Assembly (NCBI GenBank): GCA_003694825.1
Contig: RFJS01000195.1
Coordinates: 1-18,233, forward strand
Reading direction: 5' to 3'
From: Verrucomicrobiota bacterium
GTDB taxonomy: Bacteria; Verrucomicrobiota; Verrucomicrobiia; Opitutales; Opitutaceae
Length of the DNA stretch: 18,233 nt
How positions within the stretch are numbered: the stretch's first letter is position 1; each line of letters starts with the position of its first letter. Positions 6,640 to 16,662 of the stretch are shown here, piece after piece. The position numbers and the translations under genes are program-made. A model generated the notes under the pieces. The model was not told the DNA's origin. It saw nothing but the letters and a program-made list of their open reading frames with translations, and searched no databases.

Positions 6640-8336
6640 AACTGCTCCCGGCCGTCGTCTCCTACTTCCTGCAGAATCCGACCCGCAGAAAGAACCTCAT
6701 GGTCCTCGTTCGGCTCGTCGCCATCTTGCTGATACTTCTCGTCGTCTACGCCGTCATCTTTCACATCCTCATGGCGGCCGAGGGACAGGAGCACACCTGG
6801 TTCACCGGCTTCTACTGGGCGCTCACCGTGATGTCGACCCTGGGGTTCGGCGACATCACCTTTCACACCGACGCCGGCCGCTTCTTCTCCATGGTCGTCC
6901 TGATCACGGGCATGGTCTTCCTCCTTATCATCCTCCCCTTCACCTTCATCCAATTCGCCTACGCGCCGTGGATCGAAGCTCAACAGGCTGCCGCCACACC
7001 CAGCCAGCTGCCCGAGCATACCCGCAATCACGTGGTCATCACGAACTGGGATCACGTCACCTCCAACCTCACCAGAAAACTGAAGTCCTATGGATACGAA
7101 TACGCCGTTATCGTTCCGACGCTCGATCGTGCCCGCGAGATGAACGAAATGGGCGTTCGCGTTGTCCTTGGCGAGATCGACTCGCCCGAAACCTATCGCG
7201 CCGTGCGCCTCGAGAAGGCCGCCATGCTCGCCGCCACCGGATCCGACACAGCCAACACAAACGCCGCCTTTACCGCCCGCGAAATCGCACCGCACATCCG
7301 AATCGTCGCCAAGGCCTCTCGCCACGCTTCCGAAGAGATCCTCAAGCTCGCCGGCGTCGACCACGTCATCCAGCTCCCGGAGATGCTCGGCCAGTCCCTC
7401 GCCCGCCGCTGCAACCCCGGCCGCCATGTCGCCAACCTGATCGGCGAAGTCGACGAAATCGCCATCGCCGAAGCTCCCGTCGCGGGCACGCCCCTGGTCG
7501 GACAGACACTCGCCGAAAGCCGCCTGCGCGAGCGCACCGGCCTGAGCGCCATCGGGCTCTGGGATCGCGGCACATTTCGCCCGGCCACCCCCGATATCCC
7601 CCTCTCGGCCAACACCGTCCTCGTTCTCGCCGGGTCGAAAGGTCAGCTCGCCGCCTTCAACGAGCGATTCGCCCGTCCGGAAAACGACGCCCCGGTCATC
7701 ATCATCGGCGGCGGACGCGTCGGGCGCGCAACTGGGCACGCACTCATGAGTCGGGGGATCGACTATTGCATTATCGAACGCAATCGTGACGAGATCCTCG
7801 ATACGGCTCATTTCATCCATGGCGACGCCTCTCACCGCAAAGTCCTTGAAGAAGCCGGCATCCACGATACACCCGCCGTGATCCTCACCACCCACGAGGA
7901 CGACACCAATGTGTATCTGGCCATTTTCATCCGACGGCTTCGCCCCGATATCCAACTCATCGGGCGTGCCAACCTCGAGCGCAACATTTCCACGCTGCAT
8001 CGGGCCGGCGTCGACTTCGTCATGTCATACGCCGGCATGGGCGCAAATACCATGCTCAACATCCTGCGCGGCGGCAATCTGCTCATGGTCGCCGAGGGCC
8101 TCGCCCTCTTCAAGCTGCCGGTCCCCCCGTCGTTGTGCCATGTCGCCCTCGCCGACTCCCGGATCCGCGCCGAAACCGGCTGTTCCGTCGTCGGCGTTCG
8201 TCGAGCCGATGCCACCATGGTCAACCCCGATCCCACCCTCGTCTTTCAGGCCGGCGACGAACTGCTCCTGATCGGCGATGTCGAGGCAGAACGGACTTTT
8301 CTGAGTCGGTACCCGCAGAACAACACAGTTGCCTGA
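6636..8336 (+). CDS. Two-RCK potassium channel / TrkA-N protein
   Basis: A 566-residue inner-membrane potassium channel of the two-helix (Kch/MthK-like) type with cytoplasmic regulation domains. Membrane helices lie at about 22-45 and 83-108, flanking a pore loop with the filter TLGFGD at 68-73. Two tandem RCK units follow. In the first, the Rossmann segment NHVVITNWDHVTSNL (131-145) lacks the glycine-rich loop, so it probably does not bind NAD in the usual way. The second has APVIIIGGGRVGRATG (352-367) and keeps it. TrkA-C domains close each unit (about 270-345 and 485-555). The gene starts with GTG at 6636, inside the stop of the Nudix gene, and is followed after 32 bases by the TPR gene. 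The ion is inferred from the filter; the ligand that gates it is not known. Confidence 0.92.
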   Translation: MKLLPAVVSYFLQNPTRRKNLMVLVRLVAILLILLVVYAVIFHILMAAEGQEHTWFTGFYWALTVMSTLGFGDITFHTDAGRFFSMVVLITGMVFLLIILPFTFIQFAYAPWIEAQQAAATPSQLPEHTRNHVVITNWDHVTSNLTRKLKSYGYEYAVIVPTLDRAREMNEMGVRVVLGEIDSPETYRAVRLEKAAMLAATGSDTANTNAAFTAREIAPHIRIVAKASRHASEEILKLAGVDHVIQLPEMLGQSLARRCNPGRHVANLIGEVDEIAIAEAPVAGTPLVGQTLAESRLRERTGLSAIGLWDRGTFRPATPDIPLSANTVLVLAGSKGQLAAFNERFARPENDAPVIIIGGGRVGRATGHALMSRGIDYCIIERNRDEILDTAHFIHGDASHRKVLEEAGIHDTPAVILTTHEDDTNVYLAIFIRRLRPDIQLIGRANLERNISTLHRAGVDFVMSYAGMGANTMLNILRGGNLLMVAEGLALFKLPVPPSLCHVALADSRIRAETGCSVVGVRRADATMVNPDPTLVFQAGDELLLIGDVEAERTFLSRYPQNNTVA

Positions 8337-8368
8337 GCCCACACCTTCCGGCCATCGAAAAACCACCC

Positions 8369-10048
8369 ATGACCGAAGAGCATAACCAGAAACCGCCGTC
8401 CGCCCGCCTCACCTTCCAGGGACGCGGCGGCCCGCCGTCGGCGCTCCTCGGCCTCGCCTACTGGTATCCCGACGACCAGGGAAAGCTGCGGCTGCGTCTC
8501 CGCTGGCGCCGCTGCCTCACCACCCTCGCACTGCTGTGTCTGGCCGGCTGGCTGATGCTCGCCACGGCGGCATGGTGGTTCGTCACCTCGGTCCGCCATG
8601 TGCCCGATGTCTCCTTCCTCGACATCGCGCTGCCACACCGCTGGACGGTGTATCAGAAAAAGCGTGGCGATGCCTACATCGCCATGGCGGAAGAGGCCAT
8701 GGAGCAAAAACGCTACCGCGCTGCCTTTCAGCTGCTGCGCATCGGCATCGCCAGATCGCCGGGCAACCTCCAGGGCCGCCTCCTCCTCGCCGGGTTTTAC
8801 GAGGCCCACGGCCGCATCGATCTCGCCTCCGAAACCCTCGAAGGCGGACTGAACCAGGCGGAAGTCCCGCCGGACTACGTCACCCGATACCTCCAGCTGC
8901 TTCTCAACTATCGGCAGGATGAGCGTCTCATCGACGCCGCCCGCAGATGGCTGCCCGCTCTCGCCCCCGAAGACCCAAAGCATGCGATCCTCTCCCTCGG
9001 CGCCGCTCAGGCCGCCTTTCTCCGGGGTAAGTATGACCTCGCCGAAACGTTTCTAGCCGGTATCGACAACGCCCATACTCCGGACGTACGCATCATCCGC
9101 GCCCGCATCGCCTGGGACCGCGGCGATGCAGAAACGGCCATTGCCACCCTCCGCGCACTCACCCGGGAGGCGCCGGATCTCCACTTCCCCCACCAGCTTC
9201 TGGTCACCTACCTGCGCGAACTCGGCCGAACCGAAGAAGCCGATGCCCTCGTGGCTGAGCGGGCGGCGAACTTTCCCGGCGATCCCGCCGCCCAGAAGGC
9301 GTTGCTCGCACTCTACGCCAGTCAGGACGAACCCCGTCGGCTCGAGAACGCCGTCCGCGCCAACCTCGAACGGCTCCCGCAACACCCCGCGCTGTTTTAC
9401 GTGCTGGCCGACCTCGCCAGCAAACGCGGTGATGTCCCCCTGGCCGAACGGTTGCGCCGCACCCTCCCGCTACCCGGCCTGCCTGAAGGCATCGGCGAAC
9501 TCGTCGAACTGGAGGCCCGGCTGGCCGGCGGCGAATATGCGCGCATACTGGAAGCCGTCGAGGCACTGCAGAAGGAAAACCCGGCTTTCCTTACCACCCA
9601 TCGCAGCGCGCTCTTCGCGCTGACGATCATCGCCAGGTTCGGCGTCGGCGACCTCGAGGAGGCAGAGGCCCTTCTCGGGGAATTTATTCATCAGGCAGGC
9701 AACCGCCCCGATATCCTGCTGGCTCTCGCCGATCGACTGGACGCGGCCGGATATTCCGAGGCGGCGATTCGCACTCTCACCGCGGCCGCCGCCGCGCTCC
9801 CGGAAGACGAGACGATCCTCGCCCGCCTGATCGAAGCCAGGCTCGATCTGGGCACCGCAGACGACCTGCCCGCTCTCACCGGCAAGCTGCTGCAGATGCG
9901 CCAATCACCGGTCTCTCTGCTCCGACGCATCCGCCGCGTCCTCGCCGGAGACACCTATCTCTACGCACCCGGCCGCCGCGCCTTGCTCGAGCAGCTGGAT
10001 TCCGAAATCGCGCGCCGTCCAGGCCCCGGCGTCTCTCACGCCCGTTGA
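8369..10048 (+). CDS. Membrane-anchored TPR-repeat protein
   Basis: A 559-residue protein with a short cytoplasmic N-terminus, one strong membrane helix at about 49-74, and then some 480 residues of helical hairpin repeats of TPR type. Typical repeat segments are KRYRAAFQLLRIGIARSPGN, LQGRLLLAGFYEAHGRIDLA, RGDAETAIATLRALTREAPD and GDLEEAEALLGEFIHQAGNR. The repeats would lie in the periplasm and serve as a protein-binding scaffold; no enzyme motif is visible. The ATG at 8369 is the first in frame after the channel gene stop, and the N-terminal segment AYWYPDDQGKLRLRLRWRRC before the helix fits a positive-inside anchor. It is third in the Nudix-channel-TPR run. Similar large TPR membrane proteins are frequent in Verrucomicrobiota, but I cannot name the family. 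A 94-base spacer separates it from the convergent gene downstream. Confidence 0.88.
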   Translation: MTEEHNQKPPSARLTFQGRGGPPSALLGLAYWYPDDQGKLRLRLRWRRCLTTLALLCLAGWLMLATAAWWFVTSVRHVPDVSFLDIALPHRWTVYQKKRGDAYIAMAEEAMEQKRYRAAFQLLRIGIARSPGNLQGRLLLAGFYEAHGRIDLASETLEGGLNQAEVPPDYVTRYLQLLLNYRQDERLIDAARRWLPALAPEDPKHAILSLGAAQAAFLRGKYDLAETFLAGIDNAHTPDVRIIRARIAWDRGDAETAIATLRALTREAPDLHFPHQLLVTYLRELGRTEEADALVAERAANFPGDPAAQKALLALYASQDEPRRLENAVRANLERLPQHPALFYVLADLASKRGDVPLAERLRRTLPLPGLPEGIGELVELEARLAGGEYARILEAVEALQKENPAFLTTHRSALFALTIIARFGVGDLEEAEALLGEFIHQAGNRPDILLALADRLDAAGYSEAAIRTLTAAAAALPEDETILARLIEARLDLGTADDLPALTGKLLQMRQSPVSLLRRIRRVLAGDTYLYAPGRRALLEQLDSEIARRPGPGVSHAR

Positions 10049-10142
10049 CCCGCAAGTTCGTCACAAAACATCCAATACCTGTCGTCAAAACAGGACCATA
10101 CGCCGCACCGGACGGGACCGACTCGCCATGGCCTCCGCCGGC

Positions 10143-11459
<1,317 letters not shown>

Positions 11460-11463
<4 letters not shown>

Positions 11464-12587
11464 TCCGCCTCGCCCCGCACCAGGGCTCCGAGTTCGCCGA
11501 GCACCCGAGCATTCTGCTCGCGCGTGCCGACGGAGATTCGTATCCACTCTGGCATGCCATAGCCGCCCATCGGGCGCACGATCACACCGCGGGCCTGGAG
11601 CGCCTTGAACATCGCCGCGCCGTCGCCCACGCGCACCGATACGAAATTGGTCACACTCGGGATGTATTCCAACCCCAGCCGCTCAAATCCGGCGGCGAGC
11701 TGGGCAAGCCCGGCGCGGTTGGTCTCCCGGCTCTTCTCCACCCACGCCGCATCCTCCAGCGCCGCCTCGCCGGCGGCCAGCGCGACCGCATTGACATTGA
11801 ACGGCTGGCGCACCCGGTTGAGCAGGGCGGTCAACTCCGCCGGCGCATAGCCGTAACCGAGGCGTAGGCCCGCCAGGCCATAGATCTTCGAGAAGGTCCG
11901 CGTGCAGATGATCTTGCGTCCTTCCGCGATCAACGGCCGCAAATCCGCCGGATCATCGAGATACTCGACGTAGGCCTCATCGAAGACAAAAATCACGTGC
12001 GGGGGAAGCGCCCGCGCGAAACGCACGATGTCTGCGGCGTCGTTCGCCGTGCCGGTCGGGTTGTTCGGACTCGGCAGAAAGACCAGGCGGGTGCGCTCGG
12101 TGATGGCCGCAAGCAGCGCATCGAGATCGTGCCGATGATCGACCAATGGCACCTCGACCGGCGTCGCTCCGAAAAGAAGGGTGACGAGCTTGTAGACCGC
12201 AAACGCCCGCTCCCCCATGACCGCCTCGACGCCGGGCCCGAGAAACACATGCCCGAGCAGCTCGAGAATCTCGTTGGAGCCGTTGCCCACGATGACCTGC
12301 CCCGGGGCCACGCCGAGATGGTCGGCCAGGCGCGCCCGCAGCCGTACCGCTCCACCATCCGGATACAACTCGATCTGCCGCAACGCCCGCTGTGCCGCCG
12401 CCACACCCGCCGGCGACGCCCCCAGCGGATTCTCGTTGGAGGCGAGCTTCAGGACGGTCGCGGGGTCGAGACCGAGCTCCCGGGCCACATCATCGATCGG
12501 CTTGCCCGGTTCATAGACCGGCTGGGTCAGCACCCCGGGCCGGACGAGTTCTGCTACGGAAGGCTCCTGACTGTCGGTCGCGTTCAC
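11460..12587 (-). CDS. hisC: Histidinol-phosphate aminotransferase
   Basis: A 375-residue fold-type I PLP aminotransferase that converts imidazole-acetol phosphate and glutamate to histidinol phosphate, the eighth enzymatic activity of histidine synthesis. Seen features: KLASNENPLGASP (47-59), the substrate-side ELYPDG (73-78), GNGSNEILELL (101-111), PNNPTG (174-179), DEAYVEY (203-209), the PLP lysine at 234 in TFSKIYGLAGLRLGYG, and the carboxylate-binding Arg350 in EWIRIS. It could act on aromatic substrates too, as many of this type do. The start is a GTG at 12587. A candidate promoter lies close upstream, so the leader would be very short. Its stop overlaps the ATG of the CorC-type gene. 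No other his genes are nearby. Confidence 0.93.
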
Positions 12588-12604
12588 CTTGTAAAGTGCG
12601 GCAG

Positions 12605-12632
12605 GTTATGGACGGCGCCCTTTGATTGCCAA
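12605..12632 (-). promoter_or_regulatory. Candidate hisC promoter
   Basis: On the minus strand TTGGCA (12632-12627, five of six) is followed after 16 bases by CATAAC (12610-12605, four of six). It lies less than 20 bases before the hisC GTG, so the leader would be nearly absent, consistent with the lack of a Shine-Dalgarno sequence. A hairpin at 12649-12667 lies just upstream. Confidence 0.4.
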
Positions 12633-12648
12633 GGAAATCATGCCGCGC

Positions 12649-12667
12649 GGCCGGCCCTGCGCCGGCC
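12649..12667 (-). terminator. Weak GC-rich hairpin after the HAD gene
   Basis: GGCCGGC (12649-12655) and GCCGGCC (12661-12667) pair around a five-base loop, 48 bases past the end of the HAD gene at 12715. No U run follows on the minus strand, so it may not terminate by itself. It lies directly upstream of the candidate hisC promoter. Confidence 0.35.
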
Positions 12668-12714
12668 ATGGCCCGAAAACAGGATACACCCCGGCCGCCT
12701 CCACCGGATGCCGC

Positions 12715-13332
12715 TCACCCGCGCGCGCCCGCCCGTCGCTCACGGGCACAGGGAATCATCAGGCAGTCCATACCCGCCGCCTCCGCGGCCTGGCGCCCCA
12801 GCACGGCATCCTCGAGCACGAGACACCCCGCCGGATTCACGCCGAGTTTTTCCGCCGCGAGCAGAAACATGTCCGGCGCAGGCTTGCCGTGTTCGACGTC
12901 GTCGGCTGTCACCACGACCGGAAACAGCTCCCGCAGCCCGGCCGCCTGCAGCGCCCGCTCCACGACATGGCGACTTCCCCCGGAGGCCACCGCCACCTTC
13001 CCTCCCTCAGCAGCGAGACGACGCGCAAACGCGGCCACCGGCTCGATCACCGGCACTTCGGAGAGCAGGCGCAGATAGGCTGCCTCCTTCTCGGCCGCGA
13101 CCCGCTCGGGATCCAGCTCGAGATGATGCCGCTCGCCGAGGATGCGGACCAGCTTCACGGTCGGGACGCCGCCGAGCGCGTAAAACTCGTCCTCCGAAAA
13201 GCGATTGGCGAGCCCATGCGCCTGCAGCGTCTCCAGCCAGGCGCGGTAGTGCACCGGCATCGAATCGATCAGCGTGCCGTCGCAATCGAAGATATAGCCC
13301 TCGTAATCCCGCTTCGGAAACTGGATATCCAT
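12715..13332 (-). CDS. HAD-superfamily phosphatase, beta-phosphoglucomutase-like
   Basis: A 205-residue HAD hydrolase of the beta-phosphoglucomutase/CbbY type. Motif I is FDCDGTL at 15-21, with Asp16 as nucleophile and Asp18 as acid/base. The cap helix follows, with SMPVHYRAWLETL (24-36). Motif II is VAVASGGS (113-120), motif III Lys150 in HGKPAPD, and motif IV VLEDAVLG (172-179). It would remove a phosphate from, or isomerise, a small sugar phosphate. The pattern HGKPAPDMF is usual for this subgroup, but the substrate cannot be read. The ATG at 13332 gives the family N-terminus with a short lead (MDIQFPKRDYEGYIF). It lies 91 bases after the gamma-glutamyltransferase on the same strand; the pair may share a transcript, without a clear functional link. 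Confidence 0.9.
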   Translation of the reverse strand: MDIQFPKRDYEGYIFDCDGTLIDSMPVHYRAWLETLQAHGLANRFSEDEFYALGGVPTVKLVRILGERHHLELDPERVAAEKEAAYLRLLSEVPVIEPVAAFARRLAAEGGKVAVASGGSRHVVERALQAAGLRELFPVVVTADDVEHGKPAPDMFLLAAEKLGVNPAGCLVLEDAVLGRQAAEAAGMDCLMIPCARERRAGARG

Positions 13333-13380
13333 GCCCCGGCTAAAACGGCCCGGCTCGTCTCCGGCCAGCTTGAAATCTCC

Positions 13381-13397
13381 GCGCGCACCCCGCGCGC
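13381..13397. repeat. Short GC palindrome between ggt and the HAD gene
   Basis: GCGCGC at 13381-13386 and 13392-13397 pair around ACCCC. There is no U run. It is the only clear structure in this 91-base spacer. Confidence 0.35.
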
Positions 13398-13423
13398 CGT
13401 CGCCGGGCATTCCGCGCCGACAT

Positions 13424-15115
13424 TCACGGCGCCTGCACGGCGCTCTCGGACTTGCGCGAATCCGCCGCTCCTGTCGCCCGACCCGTCGCCGGATCGACCT
13501 GGATGGCCTGCACGCCGCCCACGCGCTCCGGCCAGACACGGACGGTGTGTCCGCGCGCCTCGAGAGCGCGAATGATTTCCCCGGAAAAACCGTCAGGCTC
13601 GAGATCGATCCGGTCCGGCATCCATTGATGGTGCATGCGCGGCGCCTCGACCGCTTCGGCCAGCGGCATGCGGTGGTCGATGACATTGAGCAGGACTTGC
13701 AGCACCTGAGTGATGATCGTCGGTCCGCCGCGGCTGCCGAGCACGAGAAACGGCCGCCCCGCGCGAAGCACGATGGTCGGCGTCATCGACGAGAGCGGGC
13801 GTTTGCCGGGCGCGATGGCATTGGCCTCGCCCTGGATCAGCCCGAAGAGATTCGGCACGCCCGGCCGCGCCGTGAAATCGTCCATCTCATTGTTCAGCAA
13901 CACCCCCGTGCCGGGCACGGTCACGGCCGCGCCGAAGAGACCGTTGAGCGTATAGGTATTGCTCACCGCGTTGCCCGCTGCGTCGAGGACTGAAAAATGC
14001 GTCGTATCCATCGACTCGCCCCCCATCGGCCGCCCCGGCTGCATCCGCGCGCTCGGCGTGGCCCGCTGCGGATCGAAGTCCGCCATCCGCCCCAGGCAAT
14101 AGCCGCGGTCGATCAACCCGCGCACCGGCACCTCGGCAAACGCCGGATCAGCCGGAAACACCGCCCGGTCACGAAAGGCGCGGCGCATCACTTCCGCCAA
14201 CAGGTGCAGGCCCGCGGGCGTGTTGTGCCCGAGAGCCGCTACGTCGTATCCCTCGAGCATCTGCAGCATCTGCAGCAGCGCGATGCCTCCCGAGCTGGGC
14301 GGTGGCACGGTGAGGATTTCGGCTCCTCGATACCGGCCGCGCAACGGTTCTCGTTCCACGGCCTCATAGGCTTCCAGATCCTCCAGGCGCATCAGGCCGC
14401 CGTTCGCCCGCATCGCCGCATCGATGCGGCGGGCGGTTTCTCCCGAGTAAAACTCCCGCGGCCCCGCGACCTGCAGGCGCGCCAGGGTTTCAGCCAGGTC
14501 CGGCTGCACAAAGCGATCGCCCACGCGCCACCCGCGCCCACCGTTCAGGTAGATGCGCCGGCTCTCCGCATCGGCCGCCAGCCGCGCCTCCGCCTTCGCC
14601 AGTTGCGCCAGGAACCGGCCGGTCACCGGTATCCCCTCGGCGGCCAGTCGGCGCGCCGGCTCCACGACATCCCGCCAGGACATCGTCCCATAGTGCTCGA
14701 GCGCCAGCGCCAACCCCGCGACGGTCCCGGGCACCCCGGCGGCCCGCCACCCATCCAGCGACGCCCGCGGGATGACCCCGCCGCTCTCGGGATCCAGATA
14801 CATGTCGCGCGTGGCCGCGCCCGGCGCCGTCTCCCGATAGTCGATCACCGTAGCGCGACCGTCGGCCAGCCGGATCAGCATGAATCCGCCGCCACCGAGA
14901 TTGCCCGCCTCCGGGTAGGTCACCGCCATCGCCAACGCCACCGCCACGGCCGCATCCACCGCATTGCCTCCACCGCGCAAAACCTCCGCGCCCACCGCGG
15001 CGGCCGGGGCGCTCCCGGCGACGACCATCCCCCGGTCGACCTCGGCCATTGTCGCTGGCCCGACCAGGCCCGAGCACACGAACACAGCCGCCAGATAAGC
15101 ACGCAGGCCTTTCAT
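13424..15115 (-). CDS. ggt: Gamma-glutamyltransferase (secreted, autoprocessed)
   Basis: A 563-residue N-terminal-nucleophile hydrolase that cleaves glutathione and related gamma-glutamyl compounds. The ATG at 15115 starts a signal peptide (residues 1 to about 24, with VFVCSGLVGPATMA), so it should act in the periplasm or outside. The large subunit holds the glutamate-binding YRETAP (92-97, Arg93) and GGNAVDAAVAVALA (49-62). Autoprocessing should occur before Thr371 in DTTHFSVLD, freeing a small subunit of about 193 residues. Other small-subunit marks are TYTLNGLFG (387-395), NNEMDDF (408-414) and SSMTPTIV (442-449). The usual oxyanion motif GSxGGxxI appears as GSRGGPTI (460-467). The family length is normal. 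The start is divergent from the FadL gene at 15273. No strong ribosome binding site is visible. Confidence 0.95.
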   Translation of the reverse strand: MKGLRAYLAAVFVCSGLVGPATMAEVDRGMVVAGSAPAAAVGAEVLRGGGNAVDAAVAVALAMAVTYPEAGNLGGGGFMLIRLADGRATVIDYRETAPGAATRDMYLDPESGGVIPRASLDGWRAAGVPGTVAGLALALEHYGTMSWRDVVEPARRLAAEGIPVTGRFLAQLAKAEARLAADAESRRIYLNGGRGWRVGDRFVQPDLAETLARLQVAGPREFYSGETARRIDAAMRANGGLMRLEDLEAYEAVEREPLRGRYRGAEILTVPPPSSGGIALLQMLQMLEGYDVAALGHNTPAGLHLLAEVMRRAFRDRAVFPADPAFAEVPVRGLIDRGYCLGRMADFDPQRATPSARMQPGRPMGGESMDTTHFSVLDAAGNAVSNTYTLNGLFGAAVTVPGTGVLLNNEMDDFTARPGVPNLFGLIQGEANAIAPGKRPLSSMTPTIVLRAGRPFLVLGSRGGPTIITQVLQVLLNVIDHRMPLAEAVEAPRMHHQWMPDRIDLEPDGFSGEIIRALEARGHTVRVWPERVGGVQAIQVDPATGRATGAADSRKSESAVQAP

Positions 15116-15148
15116 CACCGGGATCGTCGCCCACCTCTCTGCCCGGGG

Positions 15149-15213
15149 CAATCCCGGCCCGGAGATTTCTGGGGTGATTTCCCCTGAGGAAATCCTCAAT
15201 TCCCCCGGGATTG
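15149..15213. promoter_or_regulatory. Nested inverted repeats in the ggt/fadL divergent spacer
   Basis: An outer pair of nine-base arms, CAATCCCGG (15149-15157) and CCGGGATTG (15205-15213), encloses an inner perfect hairpin, GATTTCC (15176-15182) and GGAAATC (15188-15194) with a five-base loop. The two share nearly the same centre (15181 and 15185). The structure lies midway between the two divergent start codons, the expected place for a shared operator. Confidence 0.5.
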
Positions 15214-15218
15214 TTCCG

Positions 15219-15247
15219 TTGAATAGCCCTGCGCTGCTGCGCATACA
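15219..15247 (+). promoter_or_regulatory. Candidate promoter of the FadL-family gene
   Basis: TTGAAT (15219-15224) and CATACA (15242-15247) are 17 bases apart, with four and three of six consensus matches. The position just after the nested repeats, 25 bases before the ATG, is right. The match alone is weak. Confidence 0.25.
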
Positions 15248-15272
15248 CACCGCCAACCAACAAACTGCTGCC

Positions 15273-16592
15273 ATGAACCAACCAGCCCTTTGCCACGGCG
15301 CCTTCCGCCGCGCCGCCCTGCTCGGCATGCTCATTGCCGCCACACCTCTCGCCGTCCAGGCCGGCGGATTCGCGCTCACGCCGCAAAACGCCGTCCATCT
15401 CGGCAATGCCTTCAGCGCCGCCGCCGCGGCCGAAGACGCCTCTACAATCCACTACAACCCCGCCGGCCTCCTCCACCTCGACCGCCCCGAGGCGGTCGTC
15501 AACGTCACCTACTTCATGTTCCGCGGCGATTTCTCCAACACCGGCTCCACGACGGCCGGTGTTCTGCCAACCCCGGGCGGCAACGGCGGCGACCTCGGCA
15601 GCCACACGCCCATCCCGACAGCCTATTTCGCCTACCCCTTCTCCGACACCTTTGCCGCCGGCATCGGCATCACCGCACCCTATGGCCTCTCCACCGAGTA
15701 TGACGCCGGGTGGGTCGGCCGTTATCACGCCCTCAAGTCCGAACTCACGGTAATCAACATCAACCCGGCCATCGCCTGGCGCCTCGCCGATTGGCTGCGC
15801 CTCGGCATCGGTCTCGACTGGCAGTCTGCCGACGCCGAGCTGTCCAACGCCATCGACTTCGGCCTGCTCGGCTTCGCCAACGAGATTCCCGGCTTCGCGC
15901 CGCACAGCGCCGACGGCACCGTCACCATCGACGGCGACGACCACAACTGGGGATGGAACATCGGCCTGCTCATCCAGGCCAACGACGCGCTGCGCATCGG
16001 CTGGCACTACCGCTCCCATTTCGCCCACACCCTCACCGGCCGGGCCCGCTTCGCCGCCGTCCCCGCCCCCTTCCAGCCCATGTTCACCGATCAGGCCGCC
16101 TCCGCCCCGTTTTCTCTGCCGGAGGTCATGTCCCTCTCCCTCCTTTACGAATTCAATCCCCGGCTGGCGCTTACCGCCGATTGGAGCTGGTGGAACTGGA
16201 GCCGCTTCGAAAACCTCGACGTCGATTTCGAAAATCCCGCCACCCCGGATGTCTCCCTCCCTCAGAACTGGAACGACGCCTCGATCTACTCGGTCGGCCT
16301 GCGCTGGCGCTACAGCGACACGCTCACGCTGCGCTGCGGCTTCGCCCTCAACGAAAGCCCTGTCCCGTCGTCAGGTTTCCGCTACGCTCGCATACCCGAT
16401 TCCGACCGCACCTGGTACACCATCGGCGCCAGCTGGGAAGTCGCCGATGCTGCCCGGCTGCATTTCGGATACGCCCTGCTCGATTTCGAAAAATCCACAT
16501 CCGCCTACGATGATCTCGCCGGACACGTTCTCGTCGGCGACTACGATCTTTCCGCTCATATCCTCAGCGCCCAATTCACCTGGGGCTTCTGA
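15273..16592 (+). CDS. FadL-family outer-membrane transport protein
   Basis: A 439-residue outer-membrane barrel of the FadL/OMPP1/TodX family, which takes up long-chain fatty acids or other hydrophobic compounds. Residues 1-30 form a signal peptide ending AVQA before GGFALTPQNA, the typical family mature start. The hatch segment with AEDASTIHYNPAGLLHL (51-67) carries the conserved NPA. Barrel strands with alternating aromatics follow (YFAYPFSDTFAAGIGITAPY, NINPAIAWRLADWLRLGIG, WSWWNWSRF), and the protein ends QFTWGF with the C-terminal Phe needed for barrel assembly. The ATG at 15273 gives the best signal peptide. The substrate is unknown. A desaturase elsewhere in the window is suggestive of lipid use but is not adjacent. 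A strong terminator follows. Confidence 0.94.
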   Translation: MNQPALCHGAFRRAALLGMLIAATPLAVQAGGFALTPQNAVHLGNAFSAAAAAEDASTIHYNPAGLLHLDRPEAVVNVTYFMFRGDFSNTGSTTAGVLPTPGGNGGDLGSHTPIPTAYFAYPFSDTFAAGIGITAPYGLSTEYDAGWVGRYHALKSELTVININPAIAWRLADWLRLGIGLDWQSADAELSNAIDFGLLGFANEIPGFAPHSADGTVTIDGDDHNWGWNIGLLIQANDALRIGWHYRSHFAHTLTGRARFAAVPAPFQPMFTDQAASAPFSLPEVMSLSLLYEFNPRLALTADWSWWNWSRFENLDVDFENPATPDVSLPQNWNDASIYSVGLRWRYSDTLTLRCGFALNESPVPSSGFRYARIPDSDRTWYTIGASWEVADAARLHFGYALLDFEKSTSAYDDLAGHVLVGDYDLSAHILSAQFTWGF

Positions 16593-16622
16593 CAACCAAC
16601 ACATCACCTCCACATCCTGTCG

Positions 16623-16662
16623 AAAAAGCGAGGCGGCCCGCACCCGGCCGCCTCGCTTTTTT
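16623..16662 (+). terminator. Strong rho-independent terminator after the FadL-family gene
   Basis: The arms 16623-16638 and 16646-16661 pair perfectly over 16 bases around a seven-base loop, with GCGAGGCGGCC as the GC-rich core. The arms end in a run of A and a run of six T (16657-16662). It lies 31 bases past the stop. It can work in both directions. Confidence 0.93.

Noticed and set aside
6420..8000. Long leftward open frame opposite the potassium channel
   Set aside because: It is rich in Gly, Asp and Glu as expected from the complement of a GC-rich gene. The channel on the plus strand has a clear filter and RCK domains.
10049..10142. Terminator between the TPR gene and the convergent CorC-type gene
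   Set aside because: Only a four-base pairing (CCTG with CAGG) is visible and no U run, too weak to call.
13381..13397. GC palindrome after ggt as a terminator
   Set aside because: The stem is six base pairs with no U run, so it is recorded only as a short repeat.
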